Shown piece by piece: positions 22,588-34,250 of a stretch of 64,000 nt of DNA (its first letter is position 1; each line of letters opens with the position of its first letter). The notes under the pieces were generated by a model. That model was not told the DNA's origin. It saw only the letters and a program-made list of their open reading frames with translations, and did no database searches. A program made the position numbers and the translations under genes. Source of the DNA: Sweltsa coloradensis (lineage: Eukaryota; Arthropoda; Insecta; Plecoptera; Chloroperlidae); assembly GCA_024449915.1 (NCBI GenBank), contig JAMZAV010000067.1, positions 558,001 through 622,000 on the forward strand, read 5' to 3'.

Positions 22588-23717
22588 TTGGATGTCCAAA
22601 TGCCAAGACCCTGACTGACCCATCAAAAAATTTAGCTCCAATTTTTTTTTCTGTCTGTTCGCTCTCTACCGGGCAAACGGCATATGCGAAATTGATGAAA
22701 ATTAGAGGGGACCTTCGAAAACTCTGAACTTAGACTTGCTACGTTTTTGGGTACAATCGAAGAAATATTTCTCATGAATATCGTACTTTTACGATTTTTT
22801 TTCGATTTTTTAGCGCGATATTTTCGTGATATTTAGGCGGATTCTGGCCAAACAAGTGGGGCTAGAACGTTCATATGGACATTAAGGTAATGGTGATGTA
22901 TTGCTTTTTGAAAGAAAAAAATGAAAAAATAAGCCAGAATCCATATAAACTAGGAAAACTCTATAGTCCCGCCGCGTTGATGGATGAGCTTTTTTGTAAG
23001 TTTTTTGGTTGCGTGGGTCCTCTTTTCCTTTGCAAGTGCTTTGTGAAAGCATTGTAGGTGATTGTTGTCAAGTTTCTATTGTTACTTGGTAATTGTTATT
23101 ATAAACCTCAAAAACTCATATTTAAACCTTTATTCTAGGATTCTGGCTAACTTTTTCAACTTTTTCTTTCAAAAAGCAAAACATAACCATAACCTTAATG
23201 TATATGTAAAATTGAACGTTGTAGCCCCACTCGTTTGGTCAGAAACGGCCCAAATGTCACGAAAATATCGCACTAAAAATCGAAAAAAAATCGTAAAAGT
23301 ACGATATTCATGAGAAATATTTCTTCGATTGTACCCAAAAACGTAGCAAGTCTAAGTTCAGAGATTTCGAAGGTCCCTTCCAATTTTCATCAAGATCGCA
23401 TATGCCGTTTGCCCGGTAGAGAGCAAACAAACAGACAAAAATACAAAAAAAAAAAAAAAAAAACACGACCTAATTGTTTGGGGGGGGCCAGTGAAATTGA
23501 AGTACTCGCTTCGCTCGCTACGCTCATCCAATAAAGGTTATAATATAAGTTTTTTTGAGGTTTATAATAACAATTTAACAAGAAACAATAGAAACTTGAC
23601 AACAATCACCTACAATGCGTTCAAAAAGCACTTGAGAAGTAAAGAGATCCCAGGCAAACTAAAAACTTACAAAAAAGCTCATCCATCAACGCGACGGGAC
23701 TTTTAGCGTTTTCCTAG
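22588..23717 (+). mobile_element. HINE type A carrying a nested HINE in opposite orientation
   Basis: It starts TTGGATGTCC (degenerate), reads to GAATCCATATAAA at 22949, and resumes with TAAAGGTTATAATAT at 23532, ending ...GCGTTTTCCTAG at 23717. The interruption is exactly one complete minus-strand HINE. Confidence 0.65.
22950..23531 (-). mobile_element. HINE type A nested in another HINE
   Basis: Ends are CTAGGAAAACTC (22950) and GCTCATCCAA (23531). The host HINE sequence continues on each side without loss, which fixes both termini of the family. Confidence 0.75.
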
Positions 23718-23746
23718 TTCTACAAAACATATCCCAACTTCATTTA

Positions 23747-24322
23747 CTAGGAAAACGCTTAAGTTCCGCCGCGTTGATGGATGAGCTTTTGTAAGTTTTT
23801 AGTTTGCGCGGGACCACTTTTCCTTTGCAAGTGCTTTTTGAATGCATTGTAGGTGACTGTTGTCAAGTTTCTATTGTTACTTGTTAATTGTTATTATAAA
23901 CCTAAAAAAACTCATATTAAAACCTTTATTCTATGGATTCTGGCTAACTTTTTTAACTTTTTCTTTCAAAAAGCAATACATCACCATTACCTTAATGTCC
24001 ATTTTAAATATGAACATTGAAGCCACACCCGTTTGGTCAGAATTTGCCCAAATGTCACGAAAATATCGCGCTAAAAATATAAAAAAAATTGTAAAAGTAC
24101 GATATTTATGAGAAATATTTTTTCGATTGTACCCAAAAACGTGGCAGGTCTAAGTTCAGAGGTTTAGAAGGTCCCCTCAAGTTTTCATCAAGTTCGCATA
24201 TTATTCCGTTTGCCCGGAATCGTGCGATCAAACAGACAAAAAAACGAAAAAAAAAAACACCCGAGCTAAATTTTTTGAGGGGTCAGTGAAATTGAACTCT
24301 TGTCTTCGCTACGCTCATCCAA
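23747..24322 (-). mobile_element. HINE type A, first of three abutting elements
   Basis: 3' end CTAGGAAAACGC at 23747, 5' end TTGGATGAGCGTAGC at 24322. The next base starts the 3' end of another HINE. Confidence 0.75.
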
Positions 24323-25078
24323 CTAGGAAGCTTCGCAAACGCTTTTTCAGGCGCATTGTGGGATGAGCGTAATTGTTTCGTTTGTTCGATTTTCATAAGA
24401 AATTATTCAATTACGCTAAAATTTCACGCGAATATAATAATTCATGAAATCAAGGTCTGTGAAAAAAATTATTACAATCGGATAAAACATGTCGATGTAA
24501 AAAGTCAAAGATATTTAAAAAAAAAAATCGTAAAATTGGCATTATCATGAGAAATTATTTTTTGATTGCGCTCTTTTTTCACACGAATATATTTATTCAT
24601 AAAATTAAGGTTCTGTGAAAAAATCATTACAATCGGATAAAGCATGTAAGTGTTACAAGTCGAATAAATATTAAAAATAGAAAATAATCGTAAAATTGCG
24701 ATTTTCATGAGAAATAATTTTTAGATTACGCTTAAATTTCACACGAATATATAAATTTATAAAATAAAAGTTCTGTGAAAAATTCATTACAATCGAACAA
24801 AGCGTATAGGTATTATAAGTCGAAGAATTTTTTAAAAAATCGAAAAAAAACGTAAAATTGCGATTTTTATGAGAAAAAAATTTTCGATGGCGCACAAAAA
24901 CGTGGCAGTTCTAAGTTCAGATATTTTGAAGGTCTCAATAAAATTTCATCGCAATGCGGAGTATCGGTTTAGCCGGAATCGTGTGAACAAAAAGACAAAA
25001 AAACAAAAAAAAAGAAAAAAAAACATTACGGATTTTTGTCTCCAGTGTAGTGAAATGGAATCTTAAAATTGTATCAAA
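24323..25078 (-). mobile_element. HINE type B, second of three abutting elements
   Basis: 3' end CTAGGAAGCTTCGCAAACGC at 24323. The interior has three tandem units of about 170 bp (CATTACAATCGGATAAAGC each). The 5' end is degraded (TGGAATCTTAAAATTGTATC in place of the GAAGCGAAG end). Confidence 0.7.
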
Positions 25079-25410
25079 CTAGGAAAACGCTTTAGTCCCG
25101 CCGCGTTGTTGGATGAGCGTAATTGGTGCATTGAGCTGCCATTTGTGTTATGCGGATTTTCTGAACATGTATTCTGGGCATGTAGGTGTTGTAAGTCGAA
25201 GAAATTTTTAAAAAATCGAAAAAATCGTAAAATTGCGATTTTCATGAGAAATAATTTTCCGATTGTGCTCAAAAACGTGGCAGTTCTAAGTTCAGAGATT
25301 TCGAAAACCCTCCATAACATTTCATCGCAATCGGAAACAGACAAAAATACAAAAAAAACGGATTTTTTTCTCCAGTGTAGTGACATGGAATCTTCGCTTC
25401 GCTCATCCAA
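25079..25410 (-). mobile_element. HINE type B, third abutting element (short)
   Basis: 3' end CTAGGAAAACGCTTTAGTC at 25079, 5' end TTGGATGAGCGAAGCG at 25410. It has a single internal unit. The copy at 60100-60873 shares its GTAATTGGTGCATTGAGCTG segment, so the two belong to one subfamily. Confidence 0.7.
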
Positions 25411-26081
25411 TAATTTTATTATGCCTTTTTTTGTGTAAAAATATGCAACTTATTTGAAATAACTTCGACTGCCCGTTTATGTTTTGTGATTTTTATGAAT
25501 ATAAGGTAGCGAGTTAACTTTCTAATCAGATTTATAGTATAATGCTAAGAAATATCTAGCTTCCCTTAATCAATTGCCACCTATTTTTTTTATGTTTTTC
25601 TATTTAAAACGTGTGGCTGATGCTGAGGAACCAGATGACCCGTCATATCGATCTGGAATGTTTTAAACAATGTTATATCAGAATACAAGCAGGTAAAAGA
25701 ATGTTTTAACTTAAAAGCTGTTTTCTCAAAAGTTGAAAAATTAGCATATATGCCCCCATTTCTCAGGATCTGTTGGACCAATTCGCATAAAATTTTCAGA
25801 ATATGACAGTCATAGCAGCATTTAAGACCATACATACATGCATACAAGAAGGATAGTTTCCATTATTATCAATTTTATTGGGGTAAAAAAAAACACAAAA
25901 TTGCAACAAAAGCTTTAATTAAATAAAGGCTGATTAGTGTGGTAGGGATATAACAACACATGATACTTAGAGTCCACACAAAATAAGAGAAAGATTTGTG
26001 ATGGGTTTAGTAGATATTGGGGCATAAAGTCATCAAAATTAACATTGTAGCAGCATATTGGTCATTATTAATAATATGAAC
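25411..26081. other. No gene seen (3' flank of the secreted-protein gene)
   Basis: AT-rich single-copy-looking DNA without domain-bearing frames; it may contain the original 3' UTR of the gene at 27.2-29.5 kb. Confidence 0.4.
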
Positions 26082-26092
26082 AGCTAGTAATA

Positions 26093-27153
26093 TATCTCGA
26101 TTTGGTTAATCGGGAAACACTCCCGTGGGTGTAATTGTTTTTATTTACTACAATTCAGAAATTAAAAAAGTCCGCCCCAACCGGGAATCGAACCACGGAT
26201 CTCCCACATTCCAGGTGGACGTCTTAACCACTAGACCATCAGGACGGGTACATTTTAATCTCTGAATTGTAGTTGCATTATACATCTGAATGGATGGAAC
26301 AGTACTGCAACGAATATCTGCTGCCTTTGAACTGACCACCAAACATTAATTATAATGTCATTACCTTTACGCAGGTATGAGCGAGGGTTTATTTCTCGAT
26401 TTGGTTAATCGGGAAACACTCCCGTGGGTGTAATTGTTTTTATTTACTACAATTCAGAAATTAAAAAAGTCCGCCCCAACCGGGAATCGAACCACGGATC
26501 TCCCACATTCCAGGTGAACGTCTTAACCACTAGACCATCAGGACGGGTACATTTTAATCTCTGAATTGTAGTTGCATTATACATCTGAATGGATGGAACA
26601 GTACTGCAACGAATATCTGCTGCCTTTGAACTGACCACCAAACATTAATTATAATGTCATTACCTTTACGCAGGTATGAGCGAGGGTTTATTTCTCGATT
26701 TGGTTGGATTTGGTATCGAACTACAGTTCAGAGATTAAAATGTACCCGTCCTGATGGTCTAGTGGTTAAGACGTCCACCTGGAATGTGGGAGATCCGTGG
26801 TTCGATTCCCGGTTGGGGCGGACTTTTTTAATTTCTGAATTGTAGTAAATAAAAACAATTACACCCACGGGAGTGTTTCCCGATTAACCAAATCGAGAAA
26901 TAAACCCTCGCTCATACCTGCGTAAAGGTAATGACATTATAATTAATGTTTGGTGGTCAGTTCAAAGGCAGCAGATATTCGTTGCAGTACTGTTCCATCC
27001 ATTCAGATGTATAATGCAACTACAATTCAGAGATTAAAATGTACTCGTCCTGATGGTCTAGTGGTTAAGACGTCCACCTGGAATGTGGGAGATCCGTGGT
27101 TCGATTCCCGGTTGGGGCGGACTTTTTTAATTTCTGAATTGTAGTAAATAAAA
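26093..27153. mobile_element. Foldback array of four tRNA-derived units with an 11-bp target duplication
   Basis: Two tandem units of about 298 bp on the minus strand (cores about 26170-26250 and 26470-26550) are followed by two on the plus strand (about 26735-26820 and 27045-27122), forming a near-perfect palindrome centred near 26695. Each core has an A-box-like TGGTCTAGTGG and the B box GGTTCGATTCC. Each core is itself bracketed by an inverted repeat (CTACAATTCAGAGATTAAAA and TTTAATTTCTGAATTGTAG). The whole block is flanked by AGCTAGTAATA at 26082-26092 and 27154-27164, so it entered as one unit. Confidence 0.8.
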
Positions 27154-29451
27154 AGCTAGTAATACCCCAGCGTTTCTTGCATTTCTTTATAGGTAACCCG
27201 CAGTTAATATTCCACTGGAGAATGCAAAGCCTAATTGGGCGAATTTTCTGAATCCAGCTTCTGGTGACTCCCGAGGACTTGATTGTGGTGTCCTTGACGC
27301 ACTGGGCAAGGTCAAGGAGAACTTTGGCCAGAGGTTCGGCTGAGACGGCGATGGCAGCTTTCTCGCAGGTCGCCTTGTCCTTGAGTTCAGCGCGGCACTT
27401 CCTGTAGGCGGCCCTGGTGTCGCTGCGAATCTGGGGGGAGAAACAGAGGGTTGGTGGCAGGCAGAGCGTCCGAAGATTCACTATAGCTAGAAACCTACCG
27501 ATTGAGATACTCTAGCAATCTATGTACACTAATTAATGTTATTTATTTACACCACTGCCTGTTGTGACTGATGCCTGTTAAACGGTTTCCCCAATCAAAA
27601 TGAGAGCGTTCTCATAAATACTCTAAAAAAATGCTTTTCCTGTTACACATTATTCTTTCAGTTTTTTAAACAAACTCAACAATTAGCTCCTTGTGACGTT
27701 TTCAACGAAATTTTGAATATATCTATTTTAAACACACTTATGTTTAAATTCTGAGGTTCAAAGATAGAGAAAAAAGCCCAAAGTATTCGCAAGTTTTCAA
27801 AATTTCCAAGCGTTTGGTGCGTTTTTGGCACTGAAGCTCTTAATTTGTTGTGCTTTTAATTTACAACTTTGTTAAGATGTCGTATACTCCTTTCTGCCCA
27901 GTTGGAACAACCAAAGTTTATAATTATAACCTGTTTAATGAGCGTGGTTCCTAACTAAAGAGATGTGTACGTTCACTCAACAAAAATCAGCACACATTAA
28001 TACGATAACCTTTCCAGTTTGAGCACAAGTTAGTCATAGGTTCAAAAAAATTAAAAAGAACGGTGAGACGAGAATAACGTTTCAAAATAAGTTGTTTCCC
28101 ATACCCTTTTTAAAATGTATATTATAATGAGGTAGTGAGTCAGTAGAACTCATCCTAGCACTGTATAAGATAGTTAATATGTTTAAATTGTTTGCTTTAT
28201 CTATAAAGAACAACGAAGATGAACAAATCAGCGTATTTTACAGAATTGCATATTCCAATAATGTTTTAAGTGTGCTCATGTTTTTCGTAAGGAAATGAAA
28301 CTCAGTCCTATAGACTCTGTTCTCACCTTCATAAAGGGGGCGCGCTGAGCCTTGAGGCAAGAAGTGTACTGGGGTCCAAGATTCCTCACGAGCTTAAAGA
28401 TACCAATCATTTGAGACCTGCGTCCCTTGAGCGTAACTTTAGAGTCTTCCTGGACATCTGCCTCGTCCATCATCAAAGACTCTTCGTCTAGTGCCGCCTG
28501 AATCTCATCTTGAGAGACTATTTCGTCGTCCTGCTCGTCCTGAGCTATTTCGTCCTGATCTGTTTCGTCCTCATCGGCCCATTCTTCGGCAGGAGCAGCC
28601 TTCAAAACCTGGAAAAAAGTTCATGTTGTTAGCTTGGATTGTCATAATCGAGCATACATCGCCATTTCACAAGCAAACTCATAGTCCACGGTAAGACAGT
28701 TTAAGAAAAGGGAAAAATCAGAATAGTCAATACTTCGTTATGAAGCAAATTAGTAAGTATTTGGCTGTCTATTAGATAGAAACTTTATTTGACTCGTCTT
28801 TATTTTGAGTACAAAACAGTTACAAACATGTTTAGCCGGTTGGGGCCTATAAGTAGAAGAAAGAATTCCCACTTTGAGCCATAGCCCGGTGCGTGGGAGT
28901 ATTCAATTGAAATTAAAAATTAGAAATAACCAATAAATGCAATAATTAACTGCAATGACCTTCATCAATCTTTTTTTTACAAGTTTAATGATCATGTTTA
29001 ACTCAACCGATAGGATACTTGGCAAAATATGTAATAGACCTAGAAATATTCTTAATTCGTGCACCATTATGTTCTGAAGGTGATTTCGATTGCAATATAT
29101 GCTGAAATATCTCATTTTAAGGATGACCTGTTGGTTTCGAAGTACAAAATAATTAGTGTCATGGATCAGATTGAGCATTTCATTAAAATTAGAAAGTTTA
29201 TAGTGAAGGCTAAAACTGACAAATCATTTTGGTGACTATCAAATAATAAGTTTTAAATTGCAAGAACTGCCGCACGCTTATGCACAGTCGTCTAATATAT
29301 TTTCCCTCACCTAAACCCGTAATATAGTCAATTACAAGCAATACACAAATTGATTTATACAGATCTACCCACTATTATTCGTATTAAAAACTGTACTTAC
29401 GCCAATCGTCGAAATCACCAGAAGGACACAAAAGAAGACCTTGCTATTCAT
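27154..29451 (-). CDS. Small secreted cysteine-containing protein, function unknown; 3 exons
   Basis: Exon 1 is 29401-29451 (signal peptide MNSKVFFCVLLVISTIG), exon 2 28327-28608, and exon 3 starts at 27430. Donors GTAAGT and GTGAGA, acceptors ...TTTTTTCCAG and ...CCCCCCAG, all phase 0. After the signal peptide comes a strongly acidic stretch (DEDETDQDEIAQDEQDDEIV and on), then a likely helical part with spaced cysteines (SC in exon 2; YRKC, ATC, AQC, RLC in exon 3). I do not recognise the family. The spacing does not match the six-cysteine odorant-binding-protein pattern, and other secreted helical proteins are possible. Exon 3 has no stop before the repeat array at 26093-27153, so the present C-terminus is either read into the array or removed by an unseen splice. 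A TATA box upstream supports a genuine promoter. Coding GC is clearly higher than the surroundings. Confidence 0.7.
28609..29400. other. Intron 1 of the secreted-protein gene
   Basis: GT-AG intron of 792 bp, AT-rich, without recognised repeats. Confidence 0.65.
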
Positions 29452-29516
29452 GACTCGTGTAGATGACTGTTCTCAATGGGAGACTCAGTAATAAACTTTT
29501 TCCTAGGAATTCTGGG

Positions 29517-29524
29517 CTTTTATA
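29517..29524 (-). promoter_or_regulatory. TATA box of the secreted-protein gene
   Basis: TATAAAAG on the minus strand, 66 bp upstream of the start codon, which leaves room for a start site near 29490 and a short 5' leader. A strong TATA is common in highly or tissue-specifically expressed secreted-protein genes (inference). Confidence 0.6.
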
Positions 29525-29815
29525 CTAATTGTGTTAACGCCATAGGTAGGTTACATACGAACAACACATTGATCAAAACAAAGTCGTTTCAAATTGTTTG
29601 ACAAAAACACTGTTATAAAGAGATGTTTAAATAATATACCAAAATAGATTTATCATTTAATTCTTGCTTTTTTATAATTTTTTAACTGAACATTAACCAC
29701 AACAGGTTAATGAGAGTTGGTAAAGAATCGTAAAATAATTATACTTCACTGCATGTCTGGGCTAAGAGATATACTAAACCTGAGCAAGTCTTTGGTTATT
29801 GGCGCCTAGGCTAAT
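29525..29815. other. No gene seen
   Basis: Upstream flank of the secreted-protein gene up to the 3' end of the jockey-like element; AT-rich, no feature called. Confidence 0.4.
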
Positions 29816-30358
29816 TTATTTCACTTTTTGTTTGTATCACTTTGTTTGGTCAACTTCCATGTGTGAAAAATGTGAAATCATCATAATAATCTTCTTCTGT
29901 TTTGGGGAATGGTCGTGGGGCTCGAAGCCTCTCCCCTGGTAGTTTTAGTGCCTGGTGCGAAGCACCTATAACTAAAAATCTGATGTGTGCCAGAGTTGGG
30001 CGATGGACAGCGTCCTTGCGCTGCATGGTAATTGGTGACAGGCACCGTTGATTTCGGTAAAATACCGCTGGAACTTGAAAATGGCAACAAACTTCTAGGA
30101 TTTGCATCCGTGGCAGAAAAGTCCCACAAGAGACATCCAAGGAGAGTTATTTTTATCGTCACGGAGGTCTTAGTCGTGGGTCCACTACACCCACTCGACG
30201 ACGACCGGCGATGAGACGTTGACGAGCCCGCAGAAGCCGTGCCTGACGACGTGGAGGCAAGAAACGAGGTCCAAGAGCTGCAATGGGGCGCGGGAATACG
30301 TCGCTTCTTCTCGGAATAATGTGGGCAAGTGCAGAAACCTGGGGATTTGGTACCGATT

Positions 30359-32928
30359 CTAGAGATGCGTAAAATAGTTCAGCTTGTGCAGCAATGCATG
30401 GTCCACGGTTTGCAGACCGAGGTCAGCGTGAACCTCAGACATTCGTGTCCAGCGAGGGAGAGAAAGGGACACACGAAGAATCTTGTTTTGCACCACTTGT
30501 AGTCGGTTGCGGTGGGATGCTGCACATCCTCCCCAGACAGGAGATGCGTATAACGCCGCTGAACGGATAACAGACGTGAAGAGGCGGAGCTTGGCCGTTA
30601 CCGAGAGCTGTGCATTCCGCAGAAGGGGGTACAGAGAGACAAGTTTACCGGTTGCCTTCTGAGTTGCTGACCGGATATGTGGGCCCCACGTAAGTTTACG
30701 GTCTAAAGTTATGCCCAGGCATCTATTGGTCGGTGCCCATGGTATGGCGACATCATTGAGACGTAACCGAGGAGGAGGCCGTTTTCTAGACCATGAGAAG
30801 AGAGTACTTGAAGTCTTCTCCACATTGAGGGCCATGCGTGAATTTGCGTACCAGTCTGAAATAGTGTCAAGGTAACGTTGTCCAACGCGAACTGCGATCC
30901 ATGGGCGACGATTAGTTGACAGAGCCACGAAGTCATCAGCAAACATTGCCGAGGTAACACCTTCCGGCGGAGGTGGCATGTCGGCTGTGAAGACATTAAA
31001 TAGAGCAGGGCTCAGCACCGAACCCTGAGGTACTCCGGCAAGAATTGGGCGCTGTGAGGAGGAGACAGAATTTTTTGATACGTAGAAAGTACGCTCAGTG
31101 AGGAAGGATTGAATAAGCAGGACTAGATAATCAGGGAACTGAAAGTGTACAAGTTTGTGAATGAGTCCAACATGCCACAACACGATCAAATGCCTTGGAG
31201 ACGTCAAGGAATACCGCCGCTGACGCACAGCCGCTCTTCCAACCATCTGTTATCTTATCAGTTATCCTCGTTAGCAGTTGTATTGTGGAGTGCTTTGCTC
31301 GAAATCCAAATTGTTCGTCCGGGATAACGTTCGAGTCGTCTATGTGACGTAGTAGACGGACTAGGATGACACGCTCCAGCATCCTGGATAACACAGACAG
31401 GAGGCTGATAGGGCGATAGCTCGTAGGGGCCCGAGCAGACTTTCCCGGCTTCAGAAATGTAATGACCTTGGCATTTTTCCAAAAGCTTGGGAAATGTTGA
31501 AGTTTAAGAACAGCATTGAAAATATCATGTTTTGTGTTTGCTGCTCGCATCGACAATTGGAGAACAACTTGTGCCGTGATGCCTTCACTGGAGCCTTGTT
31601 GTGTGGAAGGTCCTTTGCAATCTGGAGCAGTTCCTTAAATGTGCATCCCGCTCCATCTGGTAGAGAGAGTGGAACGTGGTGAGTTTGTGACCACTGGAGT
31701 ACTTGCTCCTCCACTTGTGGTGTAGAGGCTGTGGGTGGGTTCAAGGTAAATGCTGCCTCCAGCGAGTCTGCCAGGACGTTCGCTTTTTCCACAGAGCTGC
31801 ATGCCAAGATTTGTGGTCCCTGAATCGGTGGGTCCGCCTGTGGAATACGTTGTAGGGCACGAGCCATACGCCAGTAAGATTTACCGGAGACATCGAGACC
31901 CGCTACCGTAGTATCCCAGAGTTCAGATCGGAAGGCCGCAATATCACGCTTGAGAGCTGTTGATGCTCTGTTGTAAGCGGTCTTGTCATGGGCAGAGTGA
32001 GTGCGTTGCCAGGTACGTCGTAGGCGATTTTTGAAGGTTACTGAACGGCGAAGTCCTTCTGGCAAATCATACAGGGTAATGCGGCCACGAGAAGAGGTCG
32101 GTGTCGAGGTAGCAATTGCCTCTTGGATCAGTGAAGTGATAGATTCTACCGCTGCATCCACGTCAACCGTAGAAGTTAAAGGTGGCGGATCCCAGTCAGT
32201 CTTGTGAAAATCAGGTCGTTGACACGGCGGGGAAAGAAGGAGTCTGTCACCTAGATTGAGGACCACGGGATTGTGGTCTGAAGAGAGAGCTGGGTATGCC
32301 TCAAGGTTGTACGAGCAACGAATGTTGGCCAACAACGCGATGTCAAGGACGTCAGGACGTCCCACGGCTTCACCAAGCGGAAAGTGCGTCGGGTCAACTG
32401 GACCTGCCACAACGTATGTGCTACGGTCAGCGTGGTCACGCAAGGCGTTTCCTGCTGTGTTGGCTGTCAGGGAATTCCAAGACGGATGTTTAGAATTAAA
32501 GTCACCCATGAGGACGGTTGGTATGGGGGAGGCAAGTAGGATATCAATGTCAGCCACATTAAGTCTTGTGGTTGGTCTCTTGTACACTGAAATAAGTCGG
32601 AGGTGGCCACCTGGGGTATGAACCTGGACACCAACCGCCTCAAGTGAGATCAAAGGCGGAATAGGTATTTGAAAATGATCGACCTGTGTACTAATAAGAA
32701 TGGCCGTCCCTCCTGACTGTCGAATCCAGGAGCGACCACCCGGTCCTCAGGATAGACCTTGTGATTTGCTACTTTCCAAGATACTTGAGGAGCTAACCAG
32801 GTTTCCTGTAAAAGTGCTAGATGAATATCATGCTGACGCATGTATAGGAGAAGTTCGGGTGTCTTGGATTTAATTCCTCCACCAGCATTCCAGGTAAGAA
32901 TGTGCAATCCGGGGGGTCTAAGGACCAT
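30359..32928 (-). pseudogene. Jockey-like ORF2: APE endonuclease and reverse transcriptase
   Basis: It starts MVLRPPGLHILTWNAGG (endonuclease WNAGG, then QETW), continues with MGDFNSKHPSW and SSDHNPV, then RT motifs NKAPGKD-like (disrupted), SYRPISLLSVLSRMLER, EQFGFRAKHST, FLDVSKAFDRV, AGVPQGSVLSPALFN and the catalytic FADDFV. The thumb/C-terminal ALYASPVWGG and NKILRVSLSLPRW are present. Frame changes occur near 32690, 31545 and 31175; it ends at 30359. The start codon overlaps the end of ORF1 by 11 nt, which suggests coupled translation in the active ancestor. Confidence 0.85.
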
Positions 32929-34250
32929 TGAAGCGTCCTTCCACTAGAGAGGCAATCGTGGTTACCATCATAGATATAATTGGGTCCGTGGTCATGGACG
33001 CCAGAGCTTTACAAATATCCAAGATCATACCATAAGTGGCAGAACTCATAGGTGGTGGTGACTCCGTAATGGGTTGCGGAGGAGATCGTGCAGCTCTGGA
33101 AGGTCGCGGGTCAGTCTGGGTGGGAAGCTGTACCATAGTCCTACCTTCTGATGGTGATGGCTGAACTGTGAGATCTGGAAAGATCGCTGCACTGTATGAG
33201 TAGCCCGGACGAGCCTTGGCAGCTGGAAGCGGACGAGCTGTCGGACGCTCTCGTGGAATGGTAGGCTTCAGGTGCTGCGACGCTGCCCGTAGATATGCCA
33301 GGCACTTCCTATAGGATGCAGGGTGGTCTCCACCACAGTTTACACACTTTGCGGGCACAAGGGGTGACTTCTTACAGTCGCGACCACTGTGTCCTTCAGC
33401 ACACTTGAAGCAGCGAGGGCCCAACATTGCAGAATGTAGAGGTATGGTTAAACCTCTGACAGTTGAAGCACATTGTTGGACCCTTTGCACCTTTGTAAGG
33501 CTCAACTGTAACCCGGGAATGTCCTAGGACACGCAGGTCTACCAGCGATGGAGCGTCAGGTGACACCAGAGTCGTCACCACGAACAGCGGTATCGGGACG
33601 TGCTGAGGACCCGGTCCAGTCATCTGGGTGACCGTACGGACTGCGTATCCTCCGTCGACTAGGTCATTACGGACATCGTCAGCTGATTGGCGGGCAGACA
33701 ATCCCCGTAGGACAAAACGCCTGGTTTTTACCTCACCCGTTGGATATGTGTGGAATTGGACCTTGCGGTCACGTAAGGCGTCGGACAGGGCGCGGAAGTC
33801 ATCGATAGACTTCACTTTTATAGCAAAAGAATCCACGCGCGACGCGATCGTGAATCCATGATCAGCCACAACAGACTTAACAACAGCGACAAGGTCGCGG
33901 TAGCGTTCAAAACCATACACCACTATTGGCGGCGTATGAACCTTTTTCGAAGGTGTGACGGTGACAGGCAATACACCGTCCATAGCGTCCTGGTTGGTAT
34001 CATAGCCTGAGGCCTGCGACTCCAGCGAGTCGGGCGTGGTATCGTCCGTCTCGAGGACGGCAAAACGATTTGAAGTGGGAATGGTGACTAAGCCATCCTT
34101 AGGCCTGACCATCGTGGAAGCACCCGACGTGCTGGGTTGGTTGGTTACCTCTCGACATTTGCGTTGTGCTTCGGGGGACGAAATACGTTGACGCTTAGGC
34201 GCCTGGAGGTATTTGTCCAGGGTCGTTATCCTACTGAAAATCTCATCCAT
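32918..34250 (-). pseudogene. Jockey-like ORF1 (gag) with three zinc knuckles
   Basis: It starts MDEIFSRITTLDKYLQ. The middle has the PRE_C2HC-type region (PPIVVYGFERYRDL ... FVLRGLSA). The nucleic-acid-binding end has CFNCQRFNHTSTFC, CFKCAEGHSGRDC and CVNCGGDHPASYRKC. One frameshift near 33425 falls between the first and second knuckles. The proline-rich tail ends VEGRFNGP at the TAG at 32918. Confidence 0.82.

Noticed and set aside
24400..24900. Possible CRISPR-like regular repeats
   Set aside because: The units are about 170 bp, adjacent and diverged without unique spacers; they are internal tandem repeats of a Helitron-like element in a eukaryotic genome.
26735..26820. Possible functional tRNA gene (GGA anticodon-like loop)
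   Set aside because: A and B boxes and an anticodon stem are present, but the T-stem has mismatches, the acceptor pairing requires extra bases, and the sequence is repetitive. Treated as tRNA-derived SINE.
26148..27144. Four identical open frames of 63-64 codons
   Set aside because: They are translations of the tRNA-derived units in the foldback array, not protein genes.
29881..30162. 93-codon open frame at the 3' end of the jockey-like element
   Set aside because: It overlaps other frames in the GC-rich 3' UTR and has no known third-ORF motif.
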